Of a DNA stretch of 64,000 nucleotides, positions 29,191 through 40,440 are shown one piece after another. This DNA comes from Chinchilla lanigera. Its lineage: Eukaryota > Chordata > Mammalia > Rodentia > Chinchillidae. A program made the position numbers and the translations under genes. The stretch lies in contig NW_004955425.1 of the NCBI RefSeq assembly GCF_000276665.1, positions 21,092,564-21,156,563 on the forward strand, given 5' to 3'. Every line of letters begins with the position of its first letter. Position 1 is the stretch's first letter. The notes under the pieces were generated by a model. The model worked only from the letters and a program-made list of their open reading frames with translations. It ran no database searches and was not told the origin of the DNA.

Positions 29191-29503
29191 CAGGGACTGG
29201 CAGACTGGCCTACAAGCCAAATCTGGCCTCACTGCCTATTTTTCTAGGGTCAGTGTGAATAGTTTTTTAGTTTTAAATGGTTGGGATAAAAATTAAAACA
29301 TAATATTTCTGACATGCAAAAATTATGTAAAATTAAAATTTCAAGTTCCATAAATAAAGTTTTATTGGAACACAGCCATGCTCATGTGTCTATGGCTACT
29401 TTTGTGGCACGGTGGCAAAGTTGAGTGGTTGTAACCCAGTTCATGTGGCCTGTAAAAGGCCTAACAGATTTACTCCCTGACCCTTCACAGAAATGGCCAA
29501 CTA
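29191..29503 (+). mobile_element. hAT-Charlie type non-autonomous DNA transposon (MER58-like)
   Basis: Begins cagggactggcagactggcc, acaagccaaatctggcctca, then ataaataaagttttattgga, acacagccatgctcatgtgt, tatggctacttttgtggcac, gttgagtggttgtaaccc and ends cccttcacagaaatggccaa. These are the ordered hallmarks of a mammalian hAT-Charlie family. The subfamily name is tentative. An AT-rich stretch (29255-29350) appears to be extra. Confidence 0.75.
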
Positions 29504-30164
29504 CACATCTTCCAGGCAGTCTTTGCCTATTAATGTCAAACTCAACTATCAAACAGAAGACTGGAGGAAAGGGGAAACAAATATCAGCCGACTGCTTCTC
29601 CTGCAGATACTCCCTTCCTTTGTCTTCTCCTCAGACCTATGGGATAATTGATGCCAATACCATCTTGCTGCCAAGGGCCACAGATTAATAAATGCAAAAA
29701 TCTGCTGTTCCTGTCTTTCCTCTCCCTAAGGCCAAGGTTTTTCCCGTGGTAGTCAAGTGCACCAGCTTCATCTCAGTCTAAGAGAAGTAGCAGGGAACTG
29801 GTCGCTGATGTGAAAAATCTGTTTAATGAAAATGTATTTCCTTTTATGAATGTAAGAAAATGTGATCTGAGAACATAGTTTATTGTTCCATATAAGCGTT
29901 TAATTTCCTTGATATGTGGCATTGTTTCATCATACATGTTGGTTAAAAAACGAATTTCTGACATGTAATACTCAGAAAGGGATTTCCTTACGGAGTTCTG
30001 CCATGATCCCTGACAAACATAGTTCTGAGTATAATTACTAGTGAGATTGTTTTGGCCATGGAATTTAAAATTGACCAGAGATAGATGAAAAGAAATATGG
30101 CATATCCAATAACAGCTTATCCGGAAAACAAGGAGTGAGGAAATGGTGACAAGAACAGGAGAGG

Positions 30165-30283
30165 GGGTGCTGGGGATTTAGCTCAGCGGCACAGTGGCAA
30201 GTGGGAGGTCGTGAGTTCCATTCCCGGTACTGGAAAAAAAAAAACAAAAAAAACCGCCCCAACCCCCCCCCAAAAAACCCAAA
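30165..30283 (+). mobile_element. ID-type SINE with internal deletion, sense
   Basis: tgctggggatttagctcagc, ggcacagtggcaagtgggag, gtcgtgagttccattcccgg. The segment cgcctgcc of the anticodon-arm region is missing, so the tRNA-like fold is broken. Perfect 16-base copies aagaacaggagagggg at 30151-30166 and 30284-30299. The tail is a mixture of A- and C-runs. Confidence 0.95.
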
Positions 30284-30879
30284 AAGAACAGGAGAGGGGC
30301 TACGCAGAAAGACCTGGGAAGGTAAAATGAGGAGTAGCACAGGACACTGAAGACAGATTTCCCTCAAGCCCCTGCTGGGAGGGGTCTTCCCGAGTGAGCC
30401 CCATGTCCACAGTCACACGATGCCGCCTCCTGTCCTTACCTCCCACCCTCTCCACACACAGAGCTCCTCTCCTGTTGCCTTGTGACAGAGCAAGGCGTTC
30501 CACCCACTGCAGCTCCCTGAAGTCACCTGCAGCTCACAGCGCTCGTGCTGTTGTTTTGAGGCTCTTATCTTGGTCATGGTGGCAGTCTTCTGACACTGTC
30601 TACATATGTGATGGTCAAGCAGCTAAAATCAGAGACCTGCAGACTTGCCTTGGCAGACTTCATCAGAGATTTCATGTAAAATGATGATGTGTTGTTGTCG
30701 CCTTCACTTGTACAATGTGTATACTTGTGCTCATGTCTGCACATGTTTGTGTATGCATGAATACACACACACCTTTTACTCTTTTCTGTATAAGAGTGCA
30801 GTAAGCTTTTGCCTCTTAGTAATCCACATCATAATAGCAATAAACTTTAGCTATCTCATTGAGACAGGAAGCTCTGTTT

Positions 30880-31012
30880 TGTATTTGATCCTCATTTAAT
30901 CTTTACAATAATGAGATGAAATATAGATAAAACCGTTATCACTGACACAGAGAGACTAGGAAATTGAGATCAGGGATGTTGGGTCATCTTCCCAAGGAAA
31001 TAGCAGCCCCCA
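30880..31012 (-). mobile_element. MIR SINE fragment, antisense
   Basis: gatcctcatttaatctttac, aataatgagatgaaa, ccgttatcactgacacagag and tcccaaggaaatag follow the reverse MIR order. Diverged. Confidence 0.65.
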
Positions 31013-31461
31013 CCCCACACCTTGCCCTTTGGCTCTGAAGCGGTTGAGGATGTGTGGTTAGTATGTAAAACCCTGCTTCTTGGTCAACTAAGTGAACTGA
31101 AGCTAGATGAACAAATTTCTTGTTTTTAATATAGCTTCTAGCATTTTTTTCTTTTTTCATTTCTGTTATTGTTTTCTTCTAATATATCATACACAACCTA
31201 AAACACAGTTTTCTAGTGTTTGCTTTTTTCTGAAAGCCATTGCCCAAGAAAATCCTAGCAAGTAAAAAAAAAAGCACAAGAAAGGGATATATTGCTCCTA
31301 CCAATGGGGCTATTCCCACTGTGGTCACAGCATAATGCATCATAGCCTGGCTCCGATGGCCCATCTCCTAGTGACACATTCCAGGATGAGGAACAGAATC
31401 CCTCATGGTCCAGTGAAAGAAGGGTCATGCTATCTGTGGTCTGCATAGGCAGCATGGGGAG

Positions 31462-31540
31462 AAGCTCTGGAGTTCAAAACCTGGACTGCTAACTTCTTAG
31501 CTGTATGGGCTTGGGAAGTTGCTTTAGTCCTTGGTGTGGG
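31462..31540 (+). mobile_element. MIR SINE fragment, sense
   Basis: agctctggagttcaaaacct, ggactgctaacttcttagct, gtatgggcttgggaagttgc match the 5' half of MIR. Confidence 0.65.
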
Positions 31541-32349
31541 TTAAAAAGAACCAACTCTAGGATGGTGCTGACACTGTGGCTTCCAATTAACAGTGTGTTT
31601 TATTTCTAGGTTGATATTCTGATGCTGGATCTGAAGCTGACTCTCAAAACATATATTTCTGCAGCACTTCTGAGAAAGGCCAGTGAAAGCAAGTGAGGTG
31701 ATATCCCAAGTAGGAGTACATCCGGCTTTGACAATGGAGCCATCACTGTAACCTTGGGGTGCCTTTTAATGGCTCTGCTCCTTAGCCTGGAGTGTGTCAC
31801 TGGAAGATGGAGATGTAATGGTGCTGGCTGTAAGATGAGGGGTAGTGCCAATAGCACTGCTGATAGGTGAGAGCATAAATGCAAACATTTAATCTAGTGC
31901 CTGGTGCATAATTTGTCTTTTTTTAGGGGGGGGTAAGTTTCAAGTATTTCCATTTGTAGTAGGGTTTATTTTTTATTTTCCATAGCCTAAGAGAGAGGAA
32001 GATATAAGTTGTTTTGGCAATCTTTGAAATAGTAGAACATATTTTCTTAGGGAAGGGGCAATCAACCTTCATGTAAATAGGGCTTACAATAAACTTTAAT
32101 TGCTCTGACTACAAGTAGAATTGGTGTTTTGATTGTCTTTCTAACCTGTGGCAAAGATTGGGCTCCAAGCTCAGGGTAACGACTGTATACAGCGGTCTTG
32201 CTCAATGCTCACTGGGAGTACAGGAGTATGTGGATATATTGAGCAACACACAGGTGAGACAGTAAAGTTTGGAAGACTTGTTCAAGCCATGGAAGGCTCC
32301 AAGGAAAAAATATCCTCTGTGTACAACCTGTAATGAACAGTAGGGAATA
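31541..32349. other. Intergenic, nothing recognised
   Basis: Unique-looking sequence with a short G-run (31926-31933). No gene support for the 61-92 residue frames here. Confidence 0.5.
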
Positions 32350-32375
32350 ATTATTCTTTGATAATCAGGGACTGT

Positions 32376-32432
32376 AGGATATCATGGAGGATATCATGGA
32401 CTGTAGGATATTCTTCAATAATCAGGGACTGT
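32376..32432. repeat. Short imperfect tandem repeat (gactgtaggatatcatggag)
   Basis: The phrases aatcagggactgtagg and ggatatcatgga recur two to three times between 32365 and 32432, a local duplication just left of the composite element at 32.47-33.94 kb. Confidence 0.75.
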
Positions 32433-32968
32433 AGGTTATGATTCTGTGATTGCTTATTATAGAATAAATATTGTTTGTTAACTTTTGTCTTTCTATTTTA
32501 TTTATTTATTTAAAGAGTAAAAGAAGGATAACAATAATGGGGGGGTCTTACCAAATTACAGACAAAGTGGTAGGAAATTATCAATGGTTATTGTTTTACA
32601 TATTGTTATCTACAAGATAGTTTCTCAGGAAAACAGACAAATAATAGTGAGTTACAGACAAAAGAGGTAGGAGATTATCAATAGTTGTTGTACTATACTT
32701 AGGTACCTTCAAAAGAAAATAAATAGAACTATACATGAGTGACCTATTGAATAATCATTAATTATTCTCAATGGTTGTTGTAGGAAACACATAATAATAA
32801 ACATGCATCCATTTATGAAATAGGATAGGAACAATACAAACATTACAGAGTTATGGATAGATTAGTAGGAAAATATCAATGACTGCTGTGATATATGTTG
32901 GTATCTTAGAAGTGGTTTCTCAGGAAGACAGAGATACACGAGAAGGATCTAACAAGTAGTTACAGCCT

Positions 32969-33071
32969 GGGCTGGGGATTTAGCTCAGCGGCAAAAGCGC
33001 TTGCCTGGCAAGCGTAAGGTCGTGAGTTCAGTTCCTGGTACCGGAGAAACCCCCCCCCCCAAAAAAAAAAA
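32969..33071 (+). mobile_element. ID-type SINE, sense, exact target duplication
   Basis: gggctggggatttagctcag, cggcaaaagcgcttgcctgg, caagcgtaaggtcgtgagtt, cagttcctggtaccggagaa then C- and A-runs. Identical 15-base copies aagtagttacagcct at 32954-32968 and 33072-33086. Confidence 0.96.
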
Positions 33072-33615
33072 AAGTAGTTACAGCCTAAGGGTTGTCAAAA
33101 ATCAAGTGAGCCATCTGGGGCCAAAGCCATTTTTTGTAGCGTTTTCTCTCCAGCCTCCCATCGCATTGGGACCCCACAACCAGTTAGTGTCCTCTCCCCA
33201 ACTGTCAGCACAGGCAGCAGGAATCCTGTTGCAGACTTCTCCGGAGCTCCACCACAGCCTGTACTGTCGGGGAAGAATGGCTTCCAGGGAGTCTCCACAG
33301 GTATTGTGCAAGGTCCTCCTGGTTTCCAGCTTCTGAGCGGCTCTCATGACCCCAGTCCACAGGACCTCTCATCCCTTGGGCTTAGTCTGCATTCTCATGT
33401 TCTCCAAGTCCTTGTTCAGCAGCTGCTCCTCTGCTGACTCTAGACCTTTCTCGTTCTCAATGGCAGGAGCAAGAGTGGCCCATTGTATAGCATGTATTCC
33501 CAGGGGTTTTTCCATGTTTGAATGATTCACACACGTCCTTAGGTGGGCATCTGCAGCCGGTGCATGGTGGGCCAATTGTGTCATTGTTTCTCTGTGTCAT
33601 GATAGTTCTCAATTG

Positions 33616-33850
33616 AGCAGCGGCAGCCAGCCTGAGGGCTGGCGCACCACAGCGCTCTCGGGCGCATGTCTCTCCATGCGCCAGGGGCCCTCCCTCCGGG
33701 GGCCTACGAGGCAGGAAGTGAGCCAGCCGGAAGACTGGCGCTCCCTGCCTGTGGCTCCCCGTGCGCCGGGAGCCCTCCCTCCAGGGGCCTATGAGGCAGG
33801 GAGTGAGCTGCCTGTCGGAAGACCGGTGCTCCCCGCCTGTGGCTCCCCGT
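33616..33850. repeat. GC-rich minisatellite, ~86-bp unit, about 2.7 copies
   Basis: Two near-complete units at 33678-33762 and 33763-33850 share gccctccctcc, ggggcctacgaggcagg, agtgagc, ggaagac, ctccc-gcctgtggctccccgt. A more diverged partial unit precedes them (33616-33677). Very GC-rich in an AT-rich neighbourhood. Confidence 0.9.
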
Positions 33851-33940
33851 TTCTATTTTATTTAACTTAATTTAATTTTGTTAAGTTTTGTCTTTCTGTG
33901 TTATTTAACTTAGTTTAATTTTGTTAGTTTTGTCTTTCTG

Positions 33941-34020
33941 TTTTTATGATCCTGGGCATCAAAGCCAGGGTCTTGTGAATGCTAGACAAATGCTCTACTA
34001 CTGAGCTACACTCCCAGCCC
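33941..34020 (-). mobile_element. Old tRNA-derived (ID-like) SINE, antisense
   Basis: atcctgggcatcaaagccag, ggtcttgtgaatgctagaca, aatgctctactactgagcta, cactcccagccc is the reverse of a tRNA-Ala-like SINE body, but with sequence different from the young ID copies here. Probably an older subfamily. A sense fragment of the same type (tagctcagtagtagagcact) is at 35136-35178. Confidence 0.75.
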
Positions 34021-35590
34021 TGATTTCTTTAATACCAATGGAAGGTGGTGTTCTTGCAATGGGGGAAGTTGGGGGTAACATTTATCTGGGGGAAGGAGCT
34101 GTCCTAGATCCTAAAGGGAGGCTTCAGCCATGGAAAGTGCAACATCCTCATTGAGTATTTTCATCCAGTATATCAGCCTAAGCCCACTACACTAAAAGAG
34201 AGAGCATAAAAGATACTGGATTTAGTAATCTCTTCCTTTGATAAGAAAATTCTAGCAAATAAATAGCATACACTCAAGCAGAAAGGTACGGAACTTGTTA
34301 ATAGGACTATTTTCACTGTTGTTACAAAGGTTATGACTTACTCAGAGAGTATTTTTTTAATGATCTAGCCTATCTTCATACGTTTTTGGCACAGAATAGA
34401 GAAGTATGAATTTATAAGTTTAATAAATAAGCTTTACAAAGTAGGGGGAACGATTGGCTTGATTTTGCATTGTGACAACTATATTTTCAGGTAAATATGA
34501 GTAGTTTAAAGATAAATATGTTGGATTTATGCCTTAGAGCCAATGTATTTTTTTTTTTTTAGTGATGTGGAAAGGAAATTTTTTCAAAACTTGCTTGTTA
34601 CAACTGCTACTTTAATTTCTGAAGAAATGGGAAAAAATAATTGTAATTGAACTTCCATGTAAAATGTACCAAAACTTGGTCTTCTAGAAAGATAATGGGA
34701 GGAGATGGCCTGAGTGATCTTTCTTATGAAAACAACCAAAACTTTTGGGTTGAAAATACTTTTGGAATTAGGTGAATTATTGAGCTGGAAAGAAATCAAG
34801 AAGCCCAAGGCCAAATATGAAGAGGAAGCACAAACCTTGTGATGTAAACAAACACCAGAGCCAACTTTTCCCCACAAGGTATCTGGTAAAACTTGGGACC
34901 TGAAGCTTCTGTTCAACAGCATCAGAAGGAACATTCTAGAAACCTAAGAGTCTTATGGAAAACCTCCCATGTAAAGCAGAGACCTCAAAGAGTCACTCTC
35001 TCTGGTGAAGGGAGGATTAGGAGGAAAGCCTCTATTAGGAAGGGTAAAGCTAGGAAACATGCTTATCTTTATCTTCGCTGTAGAGTGGTATTCTTTTATG
35101 TTTTTATGTTTTTTTTTTTTTTGCTTTTTTATGTTTAGCTCAGTAGTAGAGCACTTGTCTAGCATTCACAAGACCCAAAATTTAAAAATTGGAATATCTT
35201 GAGCATATCCAAGAGTACAGCAAATTCAAAAGTAAAGCATGAAGAGCAGTTCTCCTGGAGTCACCAATTTCTCTTCCACATCTACCCTATACACATGACT
35301 GTAGCTGTACAGTTACAGCTACACCTCTGTGTGTGTGTTTATGTGTCAGCATGCAGACAAATATCTACAGCTCTTTGTTTGAAAGTAAGTTACAAGCACA
35401 GGACATTTTACCCTTAAATTACTTGGGTAGATATTTCATAGATAAAGATATCTCATATATAATCATAATATCATCTCATCTAGGAAAAGTAAAAATTCTA
35501 ATTTTTCTGTCTCCCCAAGAAATCCAGACATAACTGCCTTGAATTTGATTAATTGTTCTATCTCTTATTAATTTAGAAGACTGTCTTCCT
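34021..35590. other. Intergenic, mostly unrecognised
   Basis: Unique-looking AT-rich sequence, with T-runs at 34549-34560 and 35110-35121 and the short tRNA-like SINE fragment at 35136-35178. Confidence 0.5.
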
Positions 35591-35592
35591 CT

Positions 35593-35670
35593 GTGTGTGT
35601 TTGTGCATGTGTGTGTGTGAGAGAGAGAGAAAGAGTGAGAGAGAGGGTGAAAGAGAGAGAGAGAATGACT
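35593..35670. repeat. (GT)n/(GA)n compound microsatellite
   Basis: GTGTGTGTTTGTGCATGTGT followed by GAGAGA units; the frames over it on both strands are low complexity. Confidence 0.93.
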
Positions 35671-35999
35671 TTCCTGAAGAATAAAAGGCATATAGAGTGT
35701 CTGTACTCTGTCCCATATTCTAGAGTTGACAAATTGTTTCTACTGATTAGATTCAGGTTAAATATGTTTGTCAAGAACACTTCATACATAATGGTGTTTC
35801 TTACAATTTGTAGACCCAGATTCATGTTTCTAAATGGTGTGAAAAAATATAAAAGAGAGAACAGATAGCACCCCCAGAGAGCTGAAGTAGAAGAAACTTC
35901 TTTCTGGAGGACGCAAACTTTAACCTGGTTCCCCCTCCCCTATGTGGACTATGCTAACAGTCCACAGAATATGAGCCTGTAAGAGATAAAATTATTTTA

Positions 36000-36285
36000 A
36001 AAAGACAAAACATGCAAGGAAAAGGGCAAAGCATGACATGATTGAGAGAAGAGCAGTAAGAAACAACAGCAGAATAACATCGTCCCAGACGTTCAGATAT
36101 TAGAAGTATCAGAAAGAAACTATGAAATTAAAGTATCAATGTGCTCCAGGAAATAAAAGAGAAGTTTGAGGATGAGAACAAGGGGCAACAAAAGGATTTT
36201 TAAAAAATTTTAATGATAGTCACATGCTGTGCAATGGTATTTCAGTAAACAACAGATCCCACAAATGACAGTAATTAAGTGACGT
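36000..36285 (+). mobile_element. Possible ancient L1 5'/ORF1-region fragment
   Basis: A-rich sense-strand sequence including gaagagcagtaagaaacaac, cgttcagatattagaag and aataaaagagaagtttgagg, continuing at 36700-37470 on the other side of a MaLR LTR. Identification rests on composition and a few phrases only. Confidence 0.35.
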
Positions 36286-36289
36286 CAGA

Positions 36290-36680
36290 GCTATATTAGA
36301 TACTTTTCTCATTGCTAAGACAAGATTAAAGGGGGAAAAGTTTATTTTGTTCACAGTTTGTAGAATTTTCAGTTCATAGTTAGCTGGCTCCAAGGCAGGG
36401 TGCCTTGGCAGAGGGGCATCGCAGAGGAGAAATAGTTTATGTTGGGCAGAAGGCAGCAAAAGCAAGCAAGCAACAAGAGTAGCTTCTTTCTGCCCTTTTT
36501 ATATTCTATCTAGGTTACCCAGCTTAGGGTGTATGCACCAAACCGATCAGCAGACTAATTTAGTAATCACACACCTTTAATCCCACCATCACATGCTCCA
36601 GATCCAGCTACCTCTGAAAAAACCCCATCTATGACTACAGGAGGCCTTGGGCAGGGGGGACATCTAGACACAAGCCATAG
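36290..36680 (-). mobile_element. MaLR-type LTR, antisense
   Basis: tattagatacttttctcatt, gctaagacaagattaaaggg, ttagctggctccaaggcagg, ctatgactacaggaggcctt, acatctagacacaagccata. Splits the flanking A-rich L1-like sequence. Confidence 0.85.
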
Positions 36681-36699
36681 TCGGAGCCATCTCAGCTGT

Positions 36700-37470
36700 G
36701 ATGTTCACACAACAGCGCAACTGCCAAATGTTCCTGGACTGTATCCCCTGCAAAATTCTAATTTGAAAATGGAATGTCTATAAATGGAAAATAAAGTTAA
36801 AACAATACACAAGTTAAACAGAAGACTGAATAAAATTAAAAGATATCTAGTAAAGCATAAGATAAATCTGAAGCAATTACACAGAATACAGCACAGAGAT
36901 ATGAGAGTGGAGTCTGAGAAGCTGAAAAGGAAAATAAAGTGAGAAAGTCCTTATGTATAGTTGAAAGAGATAGGAGTTCTAGAAGGAGATAGGAGGAAGA
37001 ATCAAAAAGACACAATATTCAAAGGGAAAATGATGAATTTATCAGGATGGTTGAAAACAGCAAAGGACAGTGTTCCAACAAATCTCAAGCAGGATAAATG
37101 GAAAGAAAAGCACTTCCACACAGTGGAAGTTGAGAACACCAAAATCAATGAGAGGAGATAAAAACAGCTAAGGACAAAAGAGAGATCAGCTCAAAAGAGG
37201 TGGTGTTTCCTATAGAACTAAAGGGGCAAAGCAGTAGAATAGTGTTTGCAGTGTGCCAAGGAAAAAAGTTATTGATCCAAAATTATACAAGTGGTTAAAA
37301 AAAAAAACTCTTAAGGATAAGGGTAAAATAAGGGATATTTTAGGGTACACTAAAGCAAATATAGACACTCAGAAAGGGAAATTCTAAAGGACTCACTATT
37401 TCAGACTCAGAAAAAAATGAACCCAAATGGAAAGTTTGAAATGCAAGAAATGGTGAGCAAAACATTTGTA
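36700..37470 (+). mobile_element. Ancient L1-like fragment (5' half), sense
   Basis: A-rich sequence with gttccaacaaatctcaagca, ggataaatggaaagaaaagc, aagttattgatccaaaatta and tcagactcagaaaaaaatga resembles the region between L1 ORF1 and ORF2 of old mammalian L1s. Diverged, no open frame of note. Confidence 0.5.
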
Positions 37471-38128
37471 AATAAATAAGTTCAATACTGACCATCTACA
37501 CTAATAGTTATTTTTAATTTGTGAAATTAGAAAGCAATGTAGAACCAAAGTATTCAAACTAGCATATAAAGCCAGGGAAGAAATTTATATAGCTTTATAA
37601 CCTTCTTGTATTTCACAGGAGCAGGTAAAATGCTAGGTTTAAATTTCATTAAATATTAAAATATTTAGGTTAACCTCACAAGAATAAATAAAGGATGAAA
37701 TATTCAGATACCAGAAGAGGGAAGAAACTGAATGAAGAAAAAATCCTTTAAAGAAACAGAAAATGTTTGATTGCACATGGTCACATTGCATTGAGGGATT
37801 GTGTCACTCTGTCTTTGAGTTATACATAAAACATTTCTATCATATAAAGATATACACAAAACATTTTTGTCATTTCCAGGTGCAAAGAAAAAGTTTTGTT
37901 CATTTTGGGAGATTTTCTTTATGAGTAAACAGGTAATTCTGTGTCTATTATATTTTCATTTCTGCTTTTGCCAGTAGGAAGCCTAATCCGAACTCTGGCC
38001 TCCACTTCAACCTTGATGTTGGAACTAGCGTCCTGTGTCTCTTCCTAATGGCTCTCTCCCACCTTTATCATCTAGCATCTATTTTTGTTCTTTTCTGATT
38101 GGCCTTTTCTTTTTTTTCTTGACAATTC

Positions 38129-38220
38129 TTTTTTTTTTTTTTCTCCGGTACCGGGAATCAAACTCACGACCTTGCGCTTGCCAGGCAGGCGCTTTGCCGC
38201 TGAGCTAAATCCCCAGCCCC
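38129..38220 (-). mobile_element. ID-type SINE, antisense
   Basis: T-tract, tctccggtaccgggaatcaa, ctcacgaccttgcgcttgcc, aggcaggcgctttgccgctg, agctaaatccccagcccc. Nearly consensus and full length. Target duplication not clear. Confidence 0.94.
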
Positions 38221-38555
38221 TTTTCTTGTTATATGTTTTAAATGTACTACAGAACAAATCAGGTGAGAATAAACAAATGTGTAACTGAATGGATCAATGC
38301 AAAAATGTCAGATGATTAAAGCAAACAGAAGATTGAAATGTGGGAACTAGCATCTATTTCTTTTTCTCTTTTGTCTCTTCATCAGTGAGAGCACAGGGAG
38401 CATGGTGTGTATTAATCCATCCGCTTTTAATCTGTTTACCCAGTGCTGGAATTCCAAGTCAGTTGTCTAGGCTTGGGGTTTTTACTAGCTGTTAATAGCG
38501 CAAACCACTGACACAGAAAGCAAAATCTAACCTGCATGATGCCAGGAAGTAATCT

Positions 38556-38655
38556 AACCCGAGGTTTGTGATCCCAGCTACTTGGAACAATAATGCGGAA
38601 GGATCACAAATTTGAGGCCAGACCGGATAACTTAGTGCCTTAGGAAGACTCTGTC
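38556..38655 (+). mobile_element. B1-like SINE fragment, sense
   Basis: gtttgtgatcccagctactt, ggaacaataatgcggaagga, tttgaggccagaccggataa, then a CTCTGT-rich tail. Diverged. Confidence 0.6.
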
Positions 38656-38745
38656 TCTCTCTATTGCTCCCTCTTTCTGACTTTCACTGACTCTCTGCCT
38701 CTGTCTCTCTGACTTTCTGTCCCTTTGATTCTCTGTCTCTCTCTC
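38656..38745. repeat. (CTCTGT)n pyrimidine-rich tract
   Basis: CTCTGTCTCTCTGACTTTC-type units for about 90 bases. Confidence 0.85.
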
Positions 38746-38849
38746 TATTTTGTTTGTTTTCTTTGAAACAGGGTCTTGATAAGTCACTAAGTTGCGAAGT
38801 TTGCAAATGTAACTCAGTTCTTCCAGGTTTCAATCCCCAGTATTGATAA

Positions 38850-38915
38850 AAGAAGGAGGAGGAGAGGGAAAGAGGGGAAAAGGAGGAGAGGAGGGGGGAA
38901 AAAGAAGAAAAAAAT
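38850..38915. repeat. (GGAGGA/AAAG)n purine tract
   Basis: G/A-only sequence such as aaggaggaggagagggaaag, about 65 bases. Confidence 0.9.
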
Positions 38916-40000
38916 TATGAGGAAAAACCCAAAAACTTAGTACACTGCCAACATTTATAAGACTACTAGTAATTCTAAACATGCTAACATATATTTGCTC
39001 TTTGTTCATCATTTATGAACACTTTTTTCTCCTATGTATAAATTGTGATTGGTAAGGAATCTGCCCTTCTTTGATATAATGAAACAGTTGAATTTGTTTT
39101 TTTTTTTTTTTTTTTGAAACAGTTGAATTTGTAATGAAATTTCATCTTGCTTGATTCAGCTTATGCTAAAAACAAGTTCCTTTCTTGGAGCAATCTCACT
39201 CAAAAAAATCAGTGGAGACATTCAAAAGAACATAAAAAATAAAAGTGAGATTAAATAAAACAAAAAGACAATTGAAGACTACAGCATAGGTGTGGCATGA
39301 GAAGGCAGCAGTGGTTACTGTATTTCCCAATAATTTGGCTGTGCAGAAATAGCCCTTTGTCAGCCAAGCACACAAACTGTGCCAAAACAGCATGTGACCA
39401 CATCTTACAGATGCATAGACTTGACTTTAACCAATTAAAAATACTGATGCTTTGAAGGAAAGATGGTGTCAATCAGACAGGACTTGATCAGTCATGAAAT
39501 TCACAGTGGGTGGGAAGGGAAAAGTCAGCAAGACCATGTTCGGCAGTGGACATGTAAGAACTGTTCAGGGAAGGTGGTTCTGACCCCACCCACAGCCCTT
39601 CTGGTCCAAAAGACAGGTTAAAAAATTGATGTATCTAATAATTGTAAGCCAGCCCCTGAGAACATACCTTTTAGTTTCTTGAAAAGTAGCTTTCTGTCAA
39701 ACAGGCCTCCTTGCCATTTGTCTAGGAATATATTGCCTGGTTGATGCTAATGTCCACCTGATAAAACAGACCTTGTCTTTTAGTGACAGTACTTCTCAGG
39801 CACTGGCAAGAAGACTTTCTACTCTAGAACTGAAGCCCTGACTTTGGTCTCTGGTGCTTTTACCTCAGAAAGAAGCACTTTCCTTGGAAGCCAGATTTCC
39901 AATCTTCCTATGGCAATTGAACTCTTGAGAGTCTTCTCCACAAGCACTGACAACAAGCAATTATTTATTAATGATTATATAGCAAAAAATGCCCCCTAGC
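38916..40000. other. Intergenic, nothing firmly recognised
   Basis: AT-rich; a direct repeat of gaaacagttgaatttg (39081 and 39116) flanks a T-run at 39097-39114, which may be the duplication left by a very short poly-A insertion. Confidence 0.5.
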
Positions 40001-40438
40001 TGATAAGGCAAGAGAGACTCAATTTTCTGTTTTTAACTCCATATTAATAGAAGTCACTTAAAGTTCACTTAAGCTGTATTTCACCTTAGTCACCTTGGTT
40101 GGTTATCAACTCAGCAGAGCAGAGTCATAAAATAGGAACAGAACAAACATAAGTGGGCTAAAAGTTAAACTGCAATGATCATTTGGAATTTGGTTGTCTG
40201 ACCTTCTAGGAGAAGTAAACTTTGTGATAATTGTGTGACATTCTTGTAAGAGTCCCCAAAATAAGGTTAATGGTTACTATAGAAACCTAAAATGTACTTA
40301 AACTGAAGGTGAGACCCAGATCTGCACAGACATCTTCCCTAGCTCCTGGTTAGAAACTGTCCATCAGCCGGCTCCAATAGAGCTTTGTTTGTTCATGCCA
40401 CTTTGGTTTTCTTGTGAGTGCTTTTCTCACTGGACCCA
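40001..40438 (+). mobile_element. Probable LTR remnant abutting the provirus
   Basis: The right half has LTR-like order: gtgagacccagatctgcaca, tcttccctagctcctggtta, cggctccaatagagctttgt (polyA-signal-like), then ttttcttgtgagtgcttttc and an end at tggaccca. The left end at tgataaggcaagagagactc is only a guess. It stops three bases before the provirus 5' LTR. Confidence 0.5.
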
Positions 40439-40440
40439 CT

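Larger units (their letters stand above)
32474..33940. other. Unassigned composite repeat bracketed by related ~40-bp direct repeats
   Basis: The left edge (tttgttaacttttgtctttc, 32478) resembles two tandem ~43-base units at the right edge (33852-33940, ttgttaagttttgtctttct). Inside: three diverged units (about 32551, 32650, 32848) sharing gtaggaaattatcaatggtt and gtttctcaggaaaacagaca, a nested ID SINE (32969-33071), a moderately GC-rich stretch (33087-33600) whose start recurs at the right end of the window, and a GC-rich minisatellite. Family unknown; likely a degraded retroelement. Confidence 0.5.

Noticed and set aside
35593..35868. Frame rich in Arg/Glu
   Set aside because: Derived from the GT/GA microsatellite.
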